A stretch of DNA of 64,000 bases, taken from Lentzea sp. NBRC 105346. GTDB lineage: Bacteria; Actinomycetota; Actinomycetes; Mycobacteriales; Pseudonocardiaceae. The stretch spans positions 186,001 through 250,000 of the forward strand of contig NZ_BSTQ01000003.1 of assembly GCF_030269605.1 (NCBI RefSeq), written 5' to 3'. Shown piece after piece: positions 9,668 to 17,817 of this stretch (the first letter of the stretch is position 1; every line of letters begins with the position of its first letter). The notes under the pieces were generated by a model that was not told the DNA's origin, did not search any database, and was given only the letters and a program-made list of their open reading frames with translations. Both the position numbers and the translations under genes were made by a program.

Positions 9668-10843
9668 TCAGCCCTCGAGCTTGGCCTCGGCCGACGGGCC
9701 GAGCAGCTTGAGGACACCACCCTTGACCTGGTAGATGAAGATCGAGTTCGCCTCGGGCTCGCCGTTGTCCTTGAACTTGATCGGCTTGGAAACGCCCTCG
9801 AAGTTCACGGTCTTCAGGAAGTCCATGATCTTCTCGCCAGTGGTGTTACCGCCCTCGACGGCCTTGATGAAGGCGGTCGCGGCGTCGTAGCCCTCGGTCG
9901 AGTAGATGGCCGGGTCGGCGTTGGCGGACTTCTTGTAGTTGTCGAAGAACGTCTTCAGGTTGCCCGTGACGTCCGCGGACGGGATGTTGCACGGGCAGGC
10001 GAGGACGGCGCCCTCGGCGGCGGCCTGGCCGGCACCCGAGATCAGCTGCGCGTCGAGCGAGCCGTCACCGGAGGCGACGATCGCGGTGACGCCACCGTCA
10101 CGGAGCTGCTTGAGCAGACGACCGAGCTGCGCGTAGTAACCGCCGTAGACGATCACGTCCGGGTTGGCCGACTTCACCTTGGAGACCGTGGACGAGTAGT
10201 CCGACGCGTCCTTGGCGAACTTGTCGGTCTCGACCGCGACGCCCTTGTCCTTGAAGGTCTTGGCGACGGCCTCGGCCAGACCGACCGAGTACTCCTGGTC
10301 GTCGGACAGGACGAACGCCTTCTTCGGGCTCTTCGCCTTGATCAGGAACTCGGCGATGCCGGGGCCCTGGTCGTTGTCGTTCGCGACGACGCGGTGCCAG
10401 TACTTCCAGCCGTTCTTCGCGAGACCGGGGTTGGTCGCCGACGGAGAGATGCTCGGGATCTTGTTCTCCTCGAGCTGCGCGCCGATGGCCTTGGACTCAC
10501 CGGAGAAGGCCGGGCCGATGAGGCCGACGATCTTGTCGGTGCCGACGGCCTTCGTGATCAGCGAGGTCGCCTGGTCCGGCTTGCCCTGGCTGTCGTACTC
10601 GACCAGCTCGATCTTGGTCTTCGGGTTCTTCGCGTTGTACTCGGCGATCGCCATCTTCGCGCCGTTCCGCGGCGGGATCACGATCGCGGAGTTCTCGCCC
10701 GTCAGGTCGCCCATGAAACCGATCTTCACGGTCGTGGCGTCGCCGCCACTGGACGAGCCACCACCGCCACCGGCACAAGCTCCCAGAACCAGCGACGCAG
10801 CCGCCGCCAGCACGAGGACTCGTCCGAGTCGTGCTCCTGACAC
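9668..10843 (-). CDS. livK: Branched-chain amino-acid-binding lipoprotein (LivK/LivJ type)
   Basis: A 391-aa periplasmic-binding-protein-like lipoprotein with a signal peptide and lipobox SLVLGAC (Cys about 22), followed by a Gly/Ser linker. The type I ligand-binding fold begins TVKIGFMGDLTGENSA and continues with IGPAFSGESKAIGAQ and PSISPSATNPGL, typical of Leu/Ile/Val-binding proteins. The GTG start at 10843 is preceded by GGGAGGTACCG, a good ribosome binding site. It is the first gene of the operon; the long upstream gap should hold its promoter. Substrate could be Leu/Ile/Val or another amino acid. Confidence 0.92.
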   Translation of the reverse strand: MSGARLGRVLVLAAAASLVLGACAGGGGGSSSGGDATTVKIGFMGDLTGENSAIVIPPRNGAKMAIAEYNAKNPKTKIELVEYDSQGKPDQATSLITKAVGTDKIVGLIGPAFSGESKAIGAQLEENKIPSISPSATNPGLAKNGWKYWHRVVANDNDQGPGIAEFLIKAKSPKKAFVLSDDQEYSVGLAEAVAKTFKDKGVAVETDKFAKDASDYSSTVSKVKSANPDVIVYGGYYAQLGRLLKQLRDGGVTAIVASGDGSLDAQLISGAGQAAAEGAVLACPCNIPSADVTGNLKTFFDNYKKSANADPAIYSTEGYDAATAFIKAVEGGNTTGEKIMDFLKTVNFEGVSKPIKFKDNGEPEANSIFIYQVKGGVLKLLGPSAEAKLEG

Positions 10844-11373
10844 CGGTACCTCCCATGAACCAACGTCCGCCGGGTTAGGCGGTGCCCCCTACGCAAGGGG
10901 CTGGGTTAGGGCAGGAACGTAGCTTCAGATCACATCGATGAACAGGTGGGCTTACCGCTCTGTGTCCACATCGTGACGGTCGTCACCACCAATACGTTCG
11001 CTGCCAGAAGCTTAAATCTAACTCAAATCGCCGCAGGTCACAGGGCATGCGCAGGCAGTGACCGCAAATTGGCGAAAATGGTTCGCCTACCGAACCAATC
11101 ACAACCCGAACGGGTAACAGTCAAAGTTGGGGACTGTTCTCGCCAATACGGTCCGGTGACCGGTACACCCAGTTGGGAACATGCCGAAAAGGCCTGATCA
11201 GGGTTAGCTCTCGATCACGCCGTACACCGGGCATGTCGCCCATACCGCCCCCGCGTGTTACCCACTCGACCCCGGCGAGTTGCCCCGGTCAGACGCGAGC
11301 GTGCTCCCAATGCAGTGACATCGCGGGGTACGTCCGGATGAGCAACGGGCCGGAACGTCCAACTCAGGAGGCG
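10844..11373. other. Intergenic region upstream of livK
   Basis: No supported gene. The stretch must contain the livK promoter. A small GCCCC/GGGGC hairpin (10884-10888 with 10997-... is not supported; the real partner is 10897-10901) lies in the 5' leader. Sequence near 10930-11160 is less GC-rich than its surroundings. A candidate GlnR-type site was looked for near 11110 and not found. Confidence 0.5.
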
Positions 11374-11427
11374 GGAACGTAGGACTCGCGCGGGTCCGGA
11401 CGCCCGCCCGCGCGAGTCCTACGTTCC
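11374..11427. repeat. Perfect 21-bp inverted repeat, locus 1 of a dispersed intergenic repeat family
   Basis: Arms 11374-11394 and 11407-11427 are exact reverse complements around a 12-nt spacer. The arm core is GAGTCCTACGTTCC. Another direct copy, GAGTCCTACCTTCCGG, follows at 11436-11451. The same core (GAGTCTTACCTTCCGG, GTGTCTTACGTTCC) recurs in the palindromic cluster at 26796-26902. It lies between the 3' end of pdtaR and the livK promoter region. Confidence 0.75.
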
Positions 11428-11466
11428 GAACCCCTGAGTCCTACCTTCCGGACCCCCGGACGGCAA

Positions 11467-11496
11467 CGGGCCCCGGCACCTTGGCGCCGGGGCCCG
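11467..11496 (-). terminator. Terminator hairpin after pdtaR
   Basis: An 11-bp perfect stem (11467-11477 with 11486-11496; arm CGGGCCCCGGC) and an 8-nt loop, 15 bases past the pdtaR stop. No U-run follows, as is common for actinobacterial terminators. Confidence 0.75.
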
Positions 11497-11510
11497 GTTC
11501 TGACGTCCGA

Positions 11511-12122
11511 TCAGCCGAAGTTCTCGATCACGGCCTCGGCGACGGCCTTCATGGTCGTGCGGCGGTCCATCGCCGTCCGCTGCACCCAGCGGAACGCCTC
11601 CGGCTCCGAGAGACCCTGCTTGGACATCAGGATGCCCTTGGCGCGCTCGACCACCTTGCGCGTCTCCAACCGCTCGGTCAGCCCCGCGACCTCGTTCTCC
11701 AACGCCTGCAGCTCGCTGAACCGCGACATCGCCAGCTCGATCGCCGGCACCAGGTCCCGCTTGGCGAACGGCTTGACCAGGTACGCCATGGCACCCGCGT
11801 CACGGGCCCGTTCGACCAGGTCGCGCTGGCTGAAGGCGGTCAGGATCACCACGGGCGCGATGCGGTTGCCCGCGATCGCGGAGGCGGCCTCGATGCCGTC
11901 GACCTTCGGCATCTTCACGTCGAGGATCACCAGGTCCGGGCGGAGCTCCGTGGCCAGCTTGATGGCCTCGTCACCGTCCGCGGCCTCGCCCGCGACCTCG
12001 TAGCCCTCCTCGCGCAACATCTCCACGAGGTCGAGACGGATCAACGCCTCGTCCTCGGCGACCAGCACGCGGCGCGCCACGGGCGTGCGCTCTGGCTGGG
12101 CCTCGGCAGCCTGCTGGGTCAC
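11511..12122 (-). CDS. pdtaR: Response regulator with ANTAR RNA-binding domain (PdtaR type)
   Basis: A 203-aa two-domain response regulator. The receiver domain has the acidic pocket EDE (about 23-25) and phosphoacceptor Asp68 (VILDVKMPK). A coiled linker leads to a C-terminal ANTAR domain (about 140-195; KVVERAKGILMSKQGLSE). ANTAR proteins bind twin hexaloop RNA hairpins and antiterminate; mycobacterial PdtaR is phosphorylated by the kinase PdtaS, which is not in this window. The GTG start at 12122 is preceded by a strong site AAGGAGG; the frame is open upstream without homology. A GC hairpin terminates it at 11467-11496. Confidence 0.93.
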   Translation of the reverse strand: MTQQAAEAQPERTPVARRVLVAEDEALIRLDLVEMLREEGYEVAGEAADGDEAIKLATELRPDLVILDVKMPKVDGIEAASAIAGNRIAPVVILTAFSQRDLVERARDAGAMAYLVKPFAKRDLVPAIELAMSRFSELQALENEVAGLTERLETRKVVERAKGILMSKQGLSEPEAFRWVQRTAMDRRTTMKAVAEAVIENFG

Positions 12123-12183
12123 CGGGGTCCTCCTTAAATGTTCTTGCGGGCGAAAGCGCAGTTTACCTGGATTCCGGACCGTC

Positions 12184-12960
12184 TCAGTCCGTGACAACGG
12201 ACACGAACTCGGCCGGCCAAGGCCAGGTCCGCAGGTCTGGATCGATGTCGACGGCGGGGGTCTCCTGCCGCCGAAACCCGAACGAAACGTCAGCGCCACC
12301 GAGTGGGTGCCGGAGGGCCGCCTCGACCGCGTCCACCGAGGGGCCTCCGGCCCATTCGACGAACCATGGATCCCGGGGCAGCACCCTGATCCACGACGCC
12401 GACGCGAACAGGTTGACGCGTCGGAGCAACGCACTACCAGTGGCCAATTCCGGAACCGGGTCGTTCACGCCACCGGTCCACAGCACGGTGTCGAGGCCGC
12501 GGAAGCCGACCATCCACTCGACCCACCGCATTCCACGGGCCCAGGCGGCCGCGTCGACCCCCGACAGCACCGCACTGGCCGCACCGAGCCGCAGCTCCGC
12601 CGAACGCCGGTGCTGGACGTATGAGAGCCCTTGCACGCCCATCGGGAATCCGGCCTCGACCCGCGGCACCAGCTCGTACAGCAAGGGGCCGAGCGCGTCC
12701 GGCGACAGGTGCAGCCGCACGTTCGCACCAGGCGACACGGCGGTGAAGACGTGCGCGGGCCGGATGATGCTGGCCGGCGGCCGGAACTGGAGGTAGCTCG
12801 ACGCCGCCGAGGCCGCGATGAGCAGCCGCGACTCCAACTCGGCCTGAACCACCGAAGAAGCAGCGGGGATCAACGGCGAACCCGCGCGTACCGCGGGCAC
12901 GGCCTGCGAGAGGTTCTCACCGGTGTAGGAGCGCCGGAGGTCGGCGAGCCGGTCGGTCAT
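12184..12960 (-). CDS. Hypothetical protein, actinobacterial
   Basis: A 258-aa protein that I do not recognise. The ATG at 12960 (MTDRLADLRRSYTGENLSQ) is preferred to the in-frame start at 13038, whose extension looks non-coding. There is no signal peptide or membrane segment. The N-terminal pattern LRRSYTGE occurs in other uncharacterised actinobacterial proteins. The middle is rich in Trp and Gly (WMVGFRGLDTVLWTGG), and the C-terminus is acidic. It stands alone between pdtaR and a lipoprotein gene on the same strand, with gaps of about 60 and 180 bp. Confidence 0.72.
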   Translation of the reverse strand: MTDRLADLRRSYTGENLSQAVPAVRAGSPLIPAASSVVQAELESRLLIAASAASSYLQFRPPASIIRPAHVFTAVSPGANVRLHLSPDALGPLLYELVPRVEAGFPMGVQGLSYVQHRRSAELRLGAASAVLSGVDAAAWARGMRWVEWMVGFRGLDTVLWTGGVNDPVPELATGSALLRRVNLFASASWIRVLPRDPWFVEWAGGPSVDAVEAALRHPLGGADVSFGFRRQETPAVDIDPDLRTWPWPAEFVSVVTD

Positions 12961-13143
12961 GGACGAACGTGTCACAGCAGTCCTCGTTTCCGCCGCCCGG
13001 CTCGGCCGACAAGGACGCATCAGCACGCGTCTTCGCACTCAACGGATGGAAGAGCAGGAGCCTCTGGACCCGGCGGCGGAAAGTGCCGCCCGAATGCCGG
13101 GGAGCGGCTCCAGCCTCGCGTCTGCTCGACGCCGCTGTCGAGG

Positions 13144-13743
13144 CTACCCGAGGTCGGCCCCGACGATCAGCCGATAATGCGTCTCGCCGGTGGCCTTGCC
13201 GCTGCTGCCGCGCACCACCAACGTGTGGTCACCGGACTTCGGCGCCGGGATCCACGCCCACAGTCCACATCCGACGGCGTTGACCCGGCCCGCGCTGCCG
13301 TTGACCACGTTGCCCGCGACACCGTCGAACGAGAACGCGACCGACTCGATCCGGATCAGCTCCTGCGCCACGTCGTCGAGCAGCACCTCACCCTTGGCGC
13401 CGGCCATGAACGAGCCGCACTCCAGCGAGTTGATCGCGGGCACCAGCAACGGTTTGTCCGCGGGGACGCGGCACTGCCGGTCGACGCGGCCGCCGGTCGA
13501 CCCGGCGAGCAGCCACACGTCCTTCGGCTGGTCCCGGGAGCAGAACCGCCCGGAGGTGTCGGTGACCGGATTGGACTCACGCGTTTGCGTCGCCAGCCAC
13601 GTCCACCACGTCGACTGCAGTTCGGACGCGGACATTCTGTCCTGCTCCTGCTGGGTGGCCGGAACCGCCAACTCGGGTTGTTTCGGTGTCGCCGAACATC
13701 CGGCGAGCAGTAAAGCCACCAGTAGGACCAGAACTCGGGTCAC
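13144..13743 (-). CDS. Putative secreted lipoprotein
   Basis: A 199-aa protein with a signal peptide and lipobox LLAGC (Cys about 16). The exported part has WWTWLATQ, then NPVTDTSGRFCS and DVWLLAGSTGG, followed by RQC and PLLVPAINSLEC. This arrangement of paired Cys and NPV...G...C...VW..AG is shared by a widespread uncharacterised family of bacterial exported proteins. The function is unknown. Its start overlaps the stop of the next upstream gene by 4 bp (13740-13743), so the two are co-translated. Confidence 0.8.
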   Translation of the reverse strand: MTRVLVLLVALLLAGCSATPKQPELAVPATQQEQDRMSASELQSTWWTWLATQTRESNPVTDTSGRFCSRDQPKDVWLLAGSTGGRVDRQCRVPADKPLLVPAINSLECGSFMAGAKGEVLLDDVAQELIRIESVAFSFDGVAGNVVNGSAGRVNAVGCGLWAWIPAPKSGDHTLVVRGSSGKATGETHYRLIVGADLG

Positions 13744-14093
13744 TGAGCTTCGCGTCCTTTACGTCGCTGTTCCTCAGCGCGCTCACGGCAGCGCCGCAGG
13801 AACTCCTCGTCGTCTTCCGGGTTCACCGCTGCGAAGCGACCGGGCCGGTCGTATTCGGGATACGTCGGCGCCGACCGTTCGTATGCCTGCGTGCGGCGCT
13901 GACCATAGCCAACCGGGCGGCCGGCCACCAGCCATGCGAGCGATCCCACGAGCGGGAAGAACAGAACGAGGAGTAGCCATCCCACCTTCGGCAGATGGCG
14001 ACATGCACCCTCATCCGTGGTGATGACGTCCACGATCGCGAACACCCAAAGACACACGGTCACGATGGTGAACAGGCCACCGAAGTACAGCAT
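13740..14093 (-). CDS. Small membrane protein with PLDc_N-type domain
   Basis: A 117-aa protein. The ATG at 14093 (MLYFGGLFTIVTV) is chosen because the family starts directly with the first membrane helix; an in-frame start at 14201 adds a non-hydrophobic tail. Two transmembrane segments (about 4-22 and 37-57) surround GACRHLPKVGWLLLVLFFPLVG-type sequence, with K-x-W-x5-F-P-x-VG as in the phospholipase D N-terminal (PLDc_N) family. A charged, probably cytoplasmic tail rich in Arg/Glu follows. Such proteins are common in actinobacteria without a proven role. Confidence 0.85.
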   Translation of the reverse strand: MLYFGGLFTIVTVCLWVFAIVDVITTDEGACRHLPKVGWLLLVLFFPLVGSLAWLVAGRPVGYGQRRTQAYERSAPTYPEYDRPGRFAAVNPEDDEEFLRRCRERAEEQRRKGREAQ

Positions 14094-14232
14094 CTCGAAC
14101 CCCCAGGTCGCGTTTGCCGCGCACATAGTGGCACAGTTGACAAACCCACAATGCGGGAAACGGCGTTTCAATTCGTTACGAATAGGTCGCCTATTCAACA
14201 ATCCAGGCGGCCCTCGCGTGGGGCTCAGGGTT

Positions 14233-14273
14233 AGAGCTGCTTAACTGAGGTTCCCTCCGGGGTAAGCAGCTCT
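14233..14273 (+). promoter_or_regulatory. Leader hairpin upstream of the ThDP-enzyme gene
   Basis: An 11-bp perfect stem (14233-14243 with 14263-14273; arm AGAGCTGCTTA) and a 19-nt loop, ending 12 bases before the ATG at 14286. It could be an operator or a translation-control element. No known riboswitch consensus was recognised. Confidence 0.45.
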
Positions 14274-14285
14274 TATCTTCAACCC

Positions 14286-15896
14286 ATGACTGGTGCTGCG
14301 CGCCTGCTAGAGGTGCTGTCCGCTCACGGCGTGGAGGTCGTCTTCGGGCTGCCCGGCGTGCACAACCTGGCCGTCTGGGAGGCCCTCGAGGCCTCCGGAA
14401 TCCGCATGATCGGGGTGCGGCACGAGCAGACCGCCGTCTACGCGGCCGACGGCTACGCGCGCACGACCGGCAAGCTGGGCGTCGCGATCGTGACGACCGG
14501 CCCCGGCGCCGCGAACGCGCTCGGCGCGACCGGCGAGGCGATGTCGTGCGGCTCGCCCGTGCTGGTCATCGCCACCGACATCCCGTCCACGCTGCGCCGG
14601 CCCGGCGTCTACCGCGGCGTGCTGCACGAGACACGCGACCAGCGCGCCATGTTCCTGCCGGTCACCAAGACCGCCTTCGACGTCCCCTCAGCCGCCGAAC
14701 TCCCCTCGGTAATCGACCAGGCCGCCCGCCAAGCCCTGACCGCCCCACACGGCCCCGTCTACGTAGGCGTCCCCACCGACTACCTCTCCGCCGCCGTTGA
14801 CAACGCCGTCGGGGGCCTATTCCCTACGGATTTCGCAGCGAATAGGCCCCTGACGGCAGTTCCGGACCTTGGGGAGGCGCTCCGCCTGATTGAGGAAGCG
14901 GAGAAGCCCCTGATCTGGGCTGGTGGGGGTGCGGCGCGGGCGGATGCGGGGACGGCCGTGGGGGCGTTGGCTACCGCGTTGTCGGCGCCCGTTATTACGA
15001 CGTACGGGTCGCGAGGGTTGGTGGAGCATCCGCTCGTGGTGCGGGGGCCGGTGCACGCGCCGCCCGTTGGGGAGCTGTGGGACGACGCCGACCTCGTCAT
15101 CGCGATCGGCACCGACTTCGACGGCATGATGACGCAGAACTGGCTGCAGCCCGCACCGAAGCGGCTCATCGCGATCAACATCGACAAGGCCGACGCCGCC
15201 AAGAACTACCACCCGGACGTCACGCTCGTCGGCGACGCGCGAGAGGTGACCGCCGCACTCGCGAACGCCGTTCCCAACCGGCCGTTCGAAGACCGGGTGA
15301 GTGAGGTGAACGCTGCCGTCAGAGCGCTCGTCGCCGCCGATTCCCCTGAGGCGAAAGAGTTTCTGGACGCCGTGGCCGATCTGGACGTCACGTTCGTCGC
15401 CGACATGTGCATCCCCGGCTACTGGATGGGCGGCTTCCACCACGTGACCCGGCCGCGCGGCCTCGCGTACCCGGTTGGCTGGGGCACCCTGGGTTTCGGC
15501 TTCCCCGCGTCGCTGGGCGCGGCCCTGGCCGGACGGACGGTCGCGGTGTGCGGCGACGGCGGCTTCCTGTTCGCGTGCGGTGACCTCGCCACGCTCGCGC
15601 AGGAACAGCTGCCCGTCACGGTCGTGCTCGTCGACGACGGCGGCTACGGCATGCTGCGCTACGACCAGCAGGTCGCCGGCCACACCGTGTCCGGGGTGGA
15701 CCTGCACCGTCCCGACTTCGCCATGTTGAGCGCCTCGTTCGGCATCCCCGCCGTGACGGTCGACGGCTTCGGCCCCTCGTTCAAGGACACTCTCGACGTC
15801 CTGACCACGGCTGAGGGCCCGAACATGCTCATTGTCAACGCATCCTTGAAACCTCCCGTGAACACCTCGCCCCGTTGGTACCGTCGCCGCTCATGA
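14286..15896 (+). CDS. ThDP-dependent enzyme (acetolactate synthase/benzoylformate decarboxylase superfamily)
   Basis: A 536-aa enzyme with the three-domain POX layout. The N-terminal PYR domain has the activating glutamate Glu47 (RHEQTA), the central domain is Rossmann-like, and the C-terminal PP domain has GDGGFLFACGDLATL. Where most relatives have NN after GDG (about 27 residues on), this protein reads DDGGYGML. Asp can still bind the metal, but the change is unusual. It may act as a 2-oxo acid decarboxylase or carboligase; the substrate cannot be assigned. The downstream glycosyltransferase gene overlaps by 4 bp (ATGA), suggesting coupled translation despite unrelated chemistry. Confidence 0.88.
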   Translation: MTGAARLLEVLSAHGVEVVFGLPGVHNLAVWEALEASGIRMIGVRHEQTAVYAADGYARTTGKLGVAIVTTGPGAANALGATGEAMSCGSPVLVIATDIPSTLRRPGVYRGVLHETRDQRAMFLPVTKTAFDVPSAAELPSVIDQAARQALTAPHGPVYVGVPTDYLSAAVDNAVGGLFPTDFAANRPLTAVPDLGEALRLIEEAEKPLIWAGGGAARADAGTAVGALATALSAPVITTYGSRGLVEHPLVVRGPVHAPPVGELWDDADLVIAIGTDFDGMMTQNWLQPAPKRLIAINIDKADAAKNYHPDVTLVGDAREVTAALANAVPNRPFEDRVSEVNAAVRALVAADSPEAKEFLDAVADLDVTFVADMCIPGYWMGGFHHVTRPRGLAYPVGWGTLGFGFPASLGAALAGRTVAVCGDGGFLFACGDLATLAQEQLPVTVVLVDDGGYGMLRYDQQVAGHTVSGVDLHRPDFAMLSASFGIPAVTVDGFGPSFKDTLDVLTTAEGPNMLIVNASLKPPVNTSPRWYRRRS

Positions 15897-17296
15897 GACC
15901 CAGGTACGCGGTCGGTGCGGTAGTAGCTGTGCAGGCCGTCGTACTTCTCGCGTTGTCCGGCCAATACGGGTTCCACCGCGACGAGCTCTACTTCCTCGCG
16001 GCGGGCAAACACCTCGACTGGGGCTACGTCGACCAGCCGCCGATCACGCCGTTCCTCGGTCGCGTTTCCACACTCCTGTTCGGCGACAGCCCGACCGGGC
16101 TGCGGATCGTCGCGATCCTCCTCGGCATGGCGACGGTCGTTGTGGCGGCGATGATCGCTCACGAGCTTGGTGGCGGCGAGGTCCTGACCGCGATCGGCAC
16201 CGCGCTGTCGTCGTTGACGCTCGTGGTGTCGCACATGCTGTCCACGACGTCCGTGGACCTGCTCGTGTGGGTCGTGCTCGGCTACTTCGCCGTGCGGTTG
16301 CTGAAGTCCGGCGACGGTCGCTGGTGGATCCCGGTCGGCATCACCATGGCGGTCGGCCTCGCGAACAAGTGGCTGGTGCTGCTGCTCATCGCGGCGCTCG
16401 GCATCTCGGTCCTGATCGTCGGACCGCGATCGATCTTCCGCACGTGGTGGCTCGCCATCGGGGTCGCGGTCTGCCTGCTCCTGTCCGCGCCGGTACTGAT
16501 CTGGCAGGCACAGCACGACTTCCCGCTGCTGACCGTCGCCGGTGGGATCAGCGAGAGCGACGGCACGGAGAACCGGATCCTGTTCGTGCCGATGCAGCTC
16601 GTCTACCTCGCACCCATCCTGGTGCCCGTCTGCGTCGTGGGTTTCCTGCGGCTGTGGCGCGACAGTTCCCTTCGCGCGGTGGCGTTGACCTATCCCGCGT
16701 TATGCCTTCTAACTCTTGCGACAGGCGGTAAGCCCTACTACACCGCGCCGCTGTTGTTAGTGCTTCTCGCGGCCGGAGCAGCACCCAGCGAACGTTGGGC
16801 GCGCTCACGCCGGTGGTGGATCCCCCTGGCCGCGCTGGGCGTTGCGACCAACCTCGTGGTGGCGCTGCCCGTACTGCCCGTCAGCGCACTCGCCCCGGCG
16901 ATGGCGTTGAACCAGGAACAGGGTGAACAGGTCGGCTGGCCCGCGTTCGCCGAGACCGTCACGCGTGAGTGGAACAAGATCCCAGACAAGTCCCGTGCGG
17001 TCATCTTCACGCGCAACTACGGCCAGGCGGGCGCGATCGAACGGTACGGGCCCGCGCAGCCGTACTCCGGGCACATGTCGTACGCCGACTGGGGACCGCC
17101 CTCTGATGCCAAGGACGGCCCCATCCTGCTCGTCGGCCGGCTGAACGACCCGGCGCTGTTCCGCGGCTGCACGGTGCAAGCCGTGCACCACAGCGTCATC
17201 GACAACAACGAGAACGGCGTGCAGATCTCGTTGTGCGACGGGCCGTCCGGCAAGTGGTCGGAGATCTGGCCGAAGCTGCGCCGGTTCTACACGTAG
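15893..17296 (+). CDS. Membrane glycosyltransferase of the PMT/ArnT family (GT39/GT83-like)
   Basis: A 467-aa polytopic protein with about ten membrane segments and a C-terminal extracytoplasmic part. The early loop YGFHRDELYFLAAGKHLDWGY followed by DQPP is the signature of dolichyl/undecaprenyl-phosphate-sugar-dependent transferases; the Asp of HRDELY is the likely catalytic base. It would move a sugar from a polyprenyl-phosphate donor to an envelope acceptor. The ATG at 15893 overlaps the previous stop. Two TTA codons (16700 and 16757) near CTT/CTA codons give local low-GC usage and could make translation depend on the TTA-reading tRNA (bldA type). Confidence 0.9.
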   Translation: MRPRYAVGAVVAVQAVVLLALSGQYGFHRDELYFLAAGKHLDWGYVDQPPITPFLGRVSTLLFGDSPTGLRIVAILLGMATVVVAAMIAHELGGGEVLTAIGTALSSLTLVVSHMLSTTSVDLLVWVVLGYFAVRLLKSGDGRWWIPVGITMAVGLANKWLVLLLIAALGISVLIVGPRSIFRTWWLAIGVAVCLLLSAPVLIWQAQHDFPLLTVAGGISESDGTENRILFVPMQLVYLAPILVPVCVVGFLRLWRDSSLRAVALTYPALCLLTLATGGKPYYTAPLLLVLLAAGAAPSERWARSRRWWIPLAALGVATNLVVALPVLPVSALAPAMALNQEQGEQVGWPAFAETVTREWNKIPDKSRAVIFTRNYGQAGAIERYGPAQPYSGHMSYADWGPPSDAKDGPILLVGRLNDPALFRGCTVQAVHHSVIDNNENGVQISLCDGPSGKWSEIWPKLRRFYT

Positions 17297-17546
17297 TGCA
17301 CCGGGAGTTGCCGCAACCCGCGCCCGAACGCCACGTGTGCGGCCGCATCCCGGGTGATGTCCAGCGAGTCCGGGTCGCTGAAGACGGTCTCGTCCCGGTT
17401 GGCGGAGCTGAGCACCAGCGACACGATGCCGCCCGCCGGGATCATGGCGTCCGAGTACTCCAGAACCTCTTTGGCCACCCGGAAAGTCGCCTTCTCCACG
17501 GACGTGGTGAACCGCATCAGCTCGTCGATGTCGCTGCTGCCCGGCG
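17287..17546 (-). pseudogene. Cytochrome P450 fragment (C-terminal third, no heme cysteine)
   Basis: On the minus strand this reads DELMRFTTSVEKATFRVAKE, then MIPAGG, SANRDETVF and HVAFGRGLRQ. These match the ExxR-to-heme-loop part of class I bacterial P450s (IPAG, SANRD, FGxGxH). The frame stops at 17287 just where the Cys of the heme loop should be, and everything before the ExxR region is missing. It is a remnant, abutting an SDR remnant on the other strand at about 17546. The stop overlaps the end of the glycosyltransferase gene by 10 bp. Confidence 0.75.
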
Positions 17547-17707
17547 AGACTGTGGAAGAGCGGGACGCCCGCTTCATTCCCCGAATCCCCGCCGGCCGGA
17601 TGGGCACCACCGACGACGTCGCCGCCGCGGTGCTGTGGCTGGCATCGGACGCCGCAGGGTTCATGGTCGGCCACGACCTCGTGCTCGACGGCGGCGTCAC
17701 CGCGTAG
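17547..17707 (+). pseudogene. Short-chain dehydrogenase fragment (C-terminus only)
   Basis: The plus strand encodes RIPAGRMGTTDDVAAAVLWL and then GHDLVLDGGVTA before a stop at 17705-17707. These are the last 45-50 residues of a classical SDR (GRMG..EDVA..V.WLAS; G..L.VDGG). The cofactor-binding and catalytic parts are absent. Upstream of about 17547 the strand is antisense to the P450 remnant, so a deletion or recombination joined the two scraps. Confidence 0.7.
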
Positions 17708-17720
17708 GTCCACAGTGGAC
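17708..17720. repeat. Iterated palindrome GTCCACAGTGGAC, copy 2
   Basis: A perfect 13-nt palindrome, here non-coding, immediately after the SDR remnant and about 100 bp before the DUF5753 regulator gene. Confidence 0.6.
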
Positions 17721-17817
17721 TGTGTGGATGGTGGAAGACTTCCACCGCACCGCCTTTTCGGCTGAACCTGGGCGTGTGCGGTGGATTAGGTGGATCTCTA
17801 CGCTCTAGCTTCGGTGC

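Noticed and set aside
12123-12434. N-terminal extension of the ANTAR regulator
   Set aside because: A perfect ribosome site precedes the GTG at 12122 and the extension overlaps the neighbouring gene with no receiver-domain sequence.
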